Source: JAXLWB01 sp046328715 (GTDB lineage Bacteria > Chloroflexota > Anaerolineae > Caldilineales > Caldilineaceae). From it: 54,284 nt of DNA. Where the stretch lies: NCBI GenBank assembly GCA_046328715.1, contig JAXLWB010000067.1, positions 1 to 54,284 on the forward strand. Reading direction: 5' to 3'. How positions within the stretch are numbered: position 1 is the stretch's first letter; the number at the start of each line of letters is the position of its first letter. The position numbers were made by a program, and so were the translations under genes. Positions 50,111 to 54,284 of this stretch are shown here, piece by piece. The notes under the pieces were generated by a model. It had not been told where the DNA came from. It did no database searches and saw only the letters and a program-made list of their open reading frames with translations.

Positions 50111-50674
50111 ATGAATTCATTCAATCGATTTGTCGCAATTATTCTTTGGCTTTTGTTACTGGTTGTTTTTTGTCTGGCTGCGGCGCTTCCCGTACAAACG
50201 ATCCAACAGATTGCCGTTTGGGTGGCACAAATGGCAGGGCTGCTCAATCGGTGGTACGAAACGAATGCCACCAATTTTCTCATCGGCCAGGTGGCGGTGG
50301 GCACGGTGGCCATCTTGATCTTTGGTTCGTTGCTTTGGCTGGAGTTTTACACTCTTCAGCGTCGTGGGGTGCGCATTCGCACGGCGGAGGGCGGATCGGC
50401 GGAGGTCGATACGGCCAGCATCAGCCGCCGGTTGGCCTGGCATCTGGACCAGTTGGCCGAAGTGATCACGGTCGTACCCAATGTCAAGTCGCGCGGCAGA
50501 GCGGTTGATATTCGCCTGGAAGTGGAAGCTGCACCAGACGTCGATATCCCAATGAAAACCAACGAAGTGGTGGACGCCACGCGTGAAATTATTGAAAACG
50601 ACATGGGACTGAAACTCGGTAAACTGGATGTTCACCTGCGCTGCGCTCCCTTCGAGACGGAGTGGGCGAAATGA
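50111..50674 (+). CDS. Asp23/AmaP-like membrane protein
   Basis: Protein of 187 aa: two transmembrane helices (about 5-27 and 55-77), then a cytosolic alpha/beta domain (ITVVPNVKSRGRAVDIRLEV, VDATREIIENDMGL) like AmaP, the membrane anchor of alkaline shock protein Asp23. No Shine-Dalgarno; a strong promoter sits just upstream. It overlaps scpB by 4 nt (ATGA), so the two are coupled. An envelope-stress or chromosome-associated role is inference. Confidence 0.75.
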   Translation: MNSFNRFVAIILWLLLLVVFCLAAALPVQTIQQIAVWVAQMAGLLNRWYETNATNFLIGQVAVGTVAILIFGSLLWLEFYTLQRRGVRIRTAEGGSAEVDTASISRRLAWHLDQLAEVITVVPNVKSRGRAVDIRLEVEAAPDVDIPMKTNEVVDATREIIENDMGLKLGKLDVHLRCAPFETEWAK

Positions 50675-51720
50675 GAGGGTGGTTCGTTGAAATTCGGTCT
50701 TGGTTCGTAACGCAGGTTGCTCGTTTAGTAAAAATGTTCAACCCTCGTCCGGCTCCAGCCGCCCTTGTATTTGCCACGGGTACCGATACAGGAATTCAAC
50801 CTCAGGTTTCACAGCCGCAGCAGAAAAACGATTGGCAGGAAATCTCACAGTCTGACAATGATCCCGACAATGATTACGTTGAGAAGATGAGCGAAGCAAG
50901 CGAAGATCCCGAACCGCAAAACCCAGTCTCTCCTGAAAATTCCGAAGAGTTGCCAGAGACACCCACTGCACCCATACTCGCAGAACCTGCTATCGTGCAG
51001 CGCGAAGAACTTGAACTTGAAACCTCCCCAGAGTCCTCAGGAGAATCGTCTGAGACACCTGCTGTAGCCATGTTTACAGAACAGGCTGTCATCCAAAGCG
51101 CACAAAGTGATAGTATCCTAAGTGTGGTGAACGGAGAGGATGGTTCGATCACCGTGCAGGTGCGCGGGGAACAGATGAGTTTGACTGCGGCGCTGGAAAG
51201 CCTACTTTTTGTGGCTGACACGTCGGTGGAGATTGGGCAGTTTGTCAAGCTCTTTTCGCTCCCTGCCGAAGCGATCGAGAGGGCGTTGTTGCAGTTGGGG
51301 GATGTACTCAAAACCGCAAATCGTGGCATCCGACTGCAAATGCAAAATGGTCGTTACCGATTGGTATCGTCGCCAGCGGCGGCCAACCTGATCGAAACAT
51401 TCCTCAACCTTGACCTTTCGACCCGTCTCAGTGCCCCAGCGCTTGAATCGCTTTCCGTCATCGCCTATCGCCAACCTGTCACCCGTGCTCAGATCGAAGC
51501 AGTGCGCGGCGTCGATTGCGGGCATGTATTACGCTCCCTGCTACAACGTGGCTTGATCGAAGAAAGTGGACGCCTGGAGACGGCGGGCCGCCCCATCCTC
51601 TATAGTGTAACCGAACAATTCATGCAGCATTTTGGGCTGACCACGCTCAACGAACTGCCTCCCCTGGAAACCACAGAAGCCGCACGGCTGCTAGAAGTGA
51701 CAGAGATGGTAGAAGGCTAG
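50671..51720 (+). CDS. scpB: segregation and condensation protein ScpB, with long acidic N-terminal extension
   Basis: Winged-helix subunit of the SMC-ScpA-ScpB condensin. The core (about 170-335) shows LESLLFVADTSVEIGQFVKL, SAPALESLSVIAYRQPVTRA, IEAVRGVDCGHVLRSLLQRG and GRPILYSVTEQFMQHFGL. Residues about 25-165 are an extra low-complexity region rich in Glu, Ser and Pro that standard ScpB (about 190 aa) lacks. scpA is not adjacent. The start is the ATG that overlaps the amaP-like stop; a GTG 9 nt earlier is possible. Confidence 0.92.
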   Translation: MRGWFVEIRSWFVTQVARLVKMFNPRPAPAALVFATGTDTGIQPQVSQPQQKNDWQEISQSDNDPDNDYVEKMSEASEDPEPQNPVSPENSEELPETPTAPILAEPAIVQREELELETSPESSGESSETPAVAMFTEQAVIQSAQSDSILSVVNGEDGSITVQVRGEQMSLTAALESLLFVADTSVEIGQFVKLFSLPAEAIERALLQLGDVLKTANRGIRLQMQNGRYRLVSSPAAANLIETFLNLDLSTRLSAPALESLSVIAYRQPVTRAQIEAVRGVDCGHVLRSLLQRGLIEESGRLETAGRPILYSVTEQFMQHFGLTTLNELPPLETTEAARLLEVTEMVEG

Positions 51721-51766
51721 AGGGTTTGATCTCTTCCCCTCCCCTGATCTATACTTGATTGGTAAC

Positions 51767-51842
51767 CCAATTGTGCTCTGCAACGCGGTAAGTTACAGCC
51801 GTATTTACGAGAGACATTCATAGCGTTTGCAACCGCAATTGG
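51767..51842 (+). promoter_or_regulatory. structured element B upstream of the cupin/PMI-like gene (candidate regulatory RNA)
   Basis: Diverged copy of the element at 24646: CCAATTGT pairs with GCAATTGG (one wobble). The internal loop CTCTG/GCAACC is the same. The inner stem AACGC/GCGTT replaces AAAGC/GCTTT, with one compensatory pair change. The loop CAGCCGTATTTACGAGA keeps TATTTACG. It lies 129 nt before the cupin start. Confidence 0.5.
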
Positions 51843-51970
51843 TATTTGTCACCAAAGCACCTATTTTAGACAAATCTTAAACGCACGCGTCGGTATTTCA
51901 ATTCCGCGCTTCTGCCCTATTCCCTTGGTAATATGCGTACGTTCCAGCTTTGTCAGAACGGATTTCAGCT

Positions 51971-53191
51971 ATGACCACTCGTTCGACAACTTCTCAACAA
52001 ATTCGCCGGGTATTTGAGGCGAATCAAGGTGTGTTGCGCCTTGCTCCTGCCTGGGTACCTCGATCGTTCTGTATTCCTGGCAAACGAATGAAACTCCATC
52101 CCAGCGATATCTACGCCTATGGTGCCCAACGGGGCGGCATTGACGAGCGCTGGCTGGCTTCAACCACCAAAGCCGACAATGGCCCATTGACCACCTTTAA
52201 CGAAGGGGTTAGCCAGGTTGTCGCCAATTTGCCCGAGAGCGCCACGCCACTCTGGTTTACAGACGTGGTAGAAGAATTGAATGCTGACCTGCTTGGCAAT
52301 GCCCTCTGGAGTCGCTATCAAGGCTGGCCGGTCTTCGCCAAGTTCTTCGATAATCAGAACCCGATTCCCTTCCACATGCACCAAAAGGAAGAACATGCGC
52401 GCCTGGTCAATCAGCAGCCTAAGCCAGAGTCCTACTATTTCCCGTCGCAAATGAACAATCATGGCGGTGATGCGCCTTTTACCTATTTCGGCTTGGAACC
52501 GGGAACGAGCAAGGAGCAAATTCGCCGTTGTCTGGAAGATTGGGAGCGAGGCAACAATCAGATTACTGCGCTCTCGAAGGCATACCGACTCGAATTGGGC
52601 ACTGGCTGGTATATTCCTGCTGGAGTGCTCCATGCGCCAGGAAGCCTCTGCACCTATGAACCGCAGTGGGCCAGCGATGTGTCGGCACTCTTTGAAAACT
52701 TCGTGGGGCAAATGCCAGTGGAACGTGATCTGCTGGTCAAGAGTGTGCCAGACGATAAAAAGAACGACTACGATTTCCTGGTCTCGATGCTGGACTGGGA
52801 AGAAAATGTGCAACCCAACTTCAAGGCAAAACACTTCCGACCACCACTGCCTGTCAAGCCTCTGGCCGAAATGGAGAGCAATGGCTACGTTGAACATTGG
52901 ATCAGCTATGGCAATCCCTTCTTTGCCGGTAAAGAATTGACCGTCCTGCCTGGTCGCAGCGTGACCCTGCGTGAGAGTGGCCCCTTCGGCTTTATTGCGG
53001 TGCAAGGCTTTGGCAGCATCAACGGCCAGCCAATCGAAACCCCCACCCTGATCCGTTTTGGCCAACAGACCTATGATGAATATTTTGTTGCGGCTTCTGT
53101 GGCCCAGGCCGGCGTGACCATTCACAATCCTAGCAAAGGTGAACCGCTTGTCCTGCTCAAACATTTCGGACCCGGCTCGGATGCGCCATAA
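51971..53191 (+). CDS. cupin protein, class I mannose-6-phosphate isomerase-like
   Basis: Protein of 406 aa with a phosphomannose-isomerase-like architecture. FAKFFDNQNPIPFHMHQKEEHA has the metal-binding His and Glu residues. KPESYYFP and YRLELGTGWYIPAGVLHAPG carry the second metal motif. The C-terminal cupin half (HWISYGNPFFAGKELTVLPG) lacks obvious ligands. The N-terminal 60 residues are unusual for PMI. It probably isomerises a sugar or sugar phosphate; not proven. It is preceded by element B and followed by a hairpin. Confidence 0.75.
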   Translation: MTTRSTTSQQIRRVFEANQGVLRLAPAWVPRSFCIPGKRMKLHPSDIYAYGAQRGGIDERWLASTTKADNGPLTTFNEGVSQVVANLPESATPLWFTDVVEELNADLLGNALWSRYQGWPVFAKFFDNQNPIPFHMHQKEEHARLVNQQPKPESYYFPSQMNNHGGDAPFTYFGLEPGTSKEQIRRCLEDWERGNNQITALSKAYRLELGTGWYIPAGVLHAPGSLCTYEPQWASDVSALFENFVGQMPVERDLLVKSVPDDKKNDYDFLVSMLDWEENVQPNFKAKHFRPPLPVKPLAEMESNGYVEHWISYGNPFFAGKELTVLPGRSVTLRESGPFGFIAVQGFGSINGQPIETPTLIRFGQQTYDEYFVAASVAQAGVTIHNPSKGEPLVLLKHFGPGSDAP

Positions 53192-53197
53192 ATACTG

Positions 53198-53228
53198 GGA
53201 GGGGTGAGGGTGAATTCCTCGCCCCTCC
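53198..53228 (+). terminator. hairpin after the cupin gene
   Basis: GGAGGGGTGAGG (53198-53209) pairs with CCTCGCCCCTCC (53217-53228), 12 bp with one G-T pair and a 7-nt loop, seven nt after the cupin stop. Confidence 0.6.
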
Positions 53229-53260
53229 ATTGACTAAGGCAACCTGTTACCAAAACTTCT

Positions 53261-53770
53261 ATGACCGTTTCACGTGATAATTCCAAAGCAGTTTACCAGG
53301 GGATCAAAGATACGGGCATTCGCTCGATTTCGGCGCTGCCTGAAACCTGGCTCGTCTATCTCCTGCAACTTGCAACAAGCGATCCAGAGATGAACCTCGT
53401 CGAAGTCGCCAAGGAAGAAGAGGCGATCGGTATTGCTGCGGGTGCCTACTTTGCAGGTGAGCCGCATCTGCTGCTAATGCAAAATCATGGCTTTCTAGCT
53501 GCCATCAACGGCATTGTTTCACTGGCACAACTCTATAAAGTACCGCTTTGTATGTTGATCGCCCTACGCGGTCACTGGGGTGAACCATACCCGTGGCACA
53601 CACGCGGCGGTGCGGTGACCGAAGAGGTGTTGCGCGCGCTTGGCATTCCTTTTGAGGTTGCACGCAATCCTGCTACTGTTGGCAAACAGATTCGTGAAGC
53701 CTATACCTATTCGCGTAGTTCCCTGTGGCCCGTTGCACTTCTATTGACTCGAGATCTGATGGAAGAATGA
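53261..53770 (+). CDS. sulfopyruvate decarboxylase alpha-subunit-like (TPP-binding)
   Basis: TPP enzyme pyrimidine-domain protein of 169 aa like ComD. LPETWLVYLLQLA, EVAKEEEAIGIAAGAY (the Glu that activates the TPP aminopyrimidine), LMQNHGFLAAINGIVSLAQL and RGHWGEPYPWHTRG are characteristic. ComD needs a ComE beta subunit carrying the TPP diphosphate site. None follows here: the next gene is convergent. The partner may be elsewhere, or the protein may do another job. Confidence 0.85.
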   Translation: MTVSRDNSKAVYQGIKDTGIRSISALPETWLVYLLQLATSDPEMNLVEVAKEEEAIGIAAGAYFAGEPHLLLMQNHGFLAAINGIVSLAQLYKVPLCMLIALRGHWGEPYPWHTRGGAVTEEVLRALGIPFEVARNPATVGKQIREAYTYSRSSLWPVALLLTRDLMEE

Positions 53771-53772
53771 TG

Positions 53773-53893
53773 AATGGTTAATGGTCAATGGGTAATGGTT
53801 AATGCTTAAGTACTCGGTCGCTTTTCCTATGTTCTTGAACTGCAACAATTTTCATTAACCATTAACCGTTATACCGTTCACCATTAACCATTA
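53773..53893. repeat. inverted array (TGGTTAA units) at the convergent junction
   Basis: The left arm AATGGTTAATGGTCAATGGG (53773-, 7-nt units) and right arm 53853-53893 are complementary. The AhpD-like stop codon (53884-53886) lies in the right arm; the left arm begins 3 nt after the upstream stop. Confidence 0.8.
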
Positions 53894-54284
53894 TTCTCTT
53901 TGTCGCCCCAGGGTTGAATAAACGCTTCGCGTTCAACCCCAAGTGCATCGGCAACACGGGTGATGTAGTTGAAAAAGCCGATGATCTGTACAGCATCATG
54001 GATAGCACGATCATCGAAGCCGTGAGTGCGTAGAACGTCGAGATCGGCAGGGCTCATCTGTTGCTGCGTGAAGGTCAATTTGGAAGCGAACTCGCAAAGC
54101 GCTCGATCGGCTGGGGTGAGCGGTGCCGTTCGCCAATCGCGGACAAGGGCATGGACCAAGGCATCACCTTCGGACTCAGTTGGGATCTCAGCACGGAGAT
54201 CGTGAGCGTGAGATTGTGTTCAGTAGACGCAGCGCAACTCGGAGGAGACCACCGTAGCCAACATTTCACGCTGAAAGCGGCTGA
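53884..54284 (-). CDS. AhpD-like peroxidase-related protein, candidate selenoprotein (5' end outside window)
   Basis: Carboxymuconolactone decarboxylase/AhpD-like fold. Reading through one in-frame UGA (54222-54220) gives REMLATVVSSELRCVY-U-TQSHAHDLR, then DWRTAPLTPADRALCEFASK and the C-terminal helices. The UGA falls exactly at the second Cys of the family's CxxC, with the conserved Glu and His (SSE, QSH) in place. A hairpin of bacterial SECIS layout follows 24 nt later. If it is not read as selenocysteine, the gene is a nonsense-broken pseudogene. The last residues (NNG) and the stop come from the repeat. Confidence 0.75.
54184..54201 (-). promoter_or_regulatory. candidate bacterial SECIS element
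   Basis: On the minus strand GATCTC-CGTGCT-GAGATC forms a perfect 6-bp stem with a 6-nt loop that has G at its second position. The loop begins 24 nt after the UGA; CTCA and TGAG further out allow extra pairing. This fits the usual bSECIS rules (16-37 nt spacing, G within the first two loop bases). Confidence 0.55.

Noticed and set aside
54075..54269. 64-codon minus-strand frame over the start of the AhpD-like gene
   Set aside because: Its translation has no family character, whereas the neighbouring frame gives AhpD motifs on both sides of the UGA.

Overview
The window reads as ordinary chromosome from a bacterium of the phylum Chloroflexota, probably an Anaerolineae, Caldilineae or Ardenticatenia relative. 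Four things point there: a BTAD/AfsR-type ATPase regulator; the phosphatase / DUF3090 / SCO1664 gene trio known from Actinobacteria and Chloroflexota; an Asp23-like membrane protein joined to ScpB; and secreted proteins that end in a Pro/Thr linker or linker-like tail plus a YLP-x-x-x-R C-terminus. No rRNA, tRNA, CRISPR array, transposase or prophage was seen. The assignment is inference from gene content.

Layout. 1-1432: 5' part of DNA polymerase III alpha (minus). 1730-9903: pyruvate kinase, an Atg22-like MFS permease, a DUF84 NTPase, an M20 peptidase, DinB and GNAT proteins and a GH4 glycosidase. 9980-15349: minus-strand genes for a cupin, DinB, TPR protein, DoxX, a secreted beta-propeller and a small protein. 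15524-22382: the BTAD regulator, LutC, MutY and a lipoprotein aminopeptidase. 22534-27782: the phosphatase / DUF3090 / SCO1664 trio, then a fused mannose-1-phosphate guanylyltransferase/phosphomannomutase-like gene and tsaE. 27832-32510: an orphan primase-like gene behind a LexA-type box, a phosphotransferase, an AT-rich stretch with two carboxypeptidase-regulatory-domain proteins, and a scar of gene fragments. 32511-43738: a URO-D family gene with a frameshifted 5' end, a class III aminotransferase, two PIN-domain modules, a 1275-aa secreted metallopeptidase/VWA protein, an aldo/keto reductase and a second M20 peptidase. 44010-50015: an ANTAR regulator and three envelope glycosylation-type genes. 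50111-54284: AmaP-like protein, ScpB, a phosphomannose-isomerase-like cupin, a sulfopyruvate decarboxylase alpha-like protein, and an AhpD-like protein cut by the window edge.

Three signals go beyond gene content. (1) The AhpD-like gene has an in-frame UGA exactly at the second Cys of its CxxC motif. A hairpin with the layout of a bacterial SECIS element follows it, so it looks like a selenoprotein. (2) About twenty inverted-repeat elements built from degenerate 7-8-nt tandem units lie at gene ends. All seven convergent gene junctions carry an inverted repeat, genes often take their stop codon from an arm, and similar arrays sit in frame inside two membrane-protein genes. (3) Two copies of an ~80-nt hairpin with a conserved apical loop and internal loop lie upstream of two sugar-phosphate-related genes. 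They may be a cis-regulatory RNA or a small mobile element.
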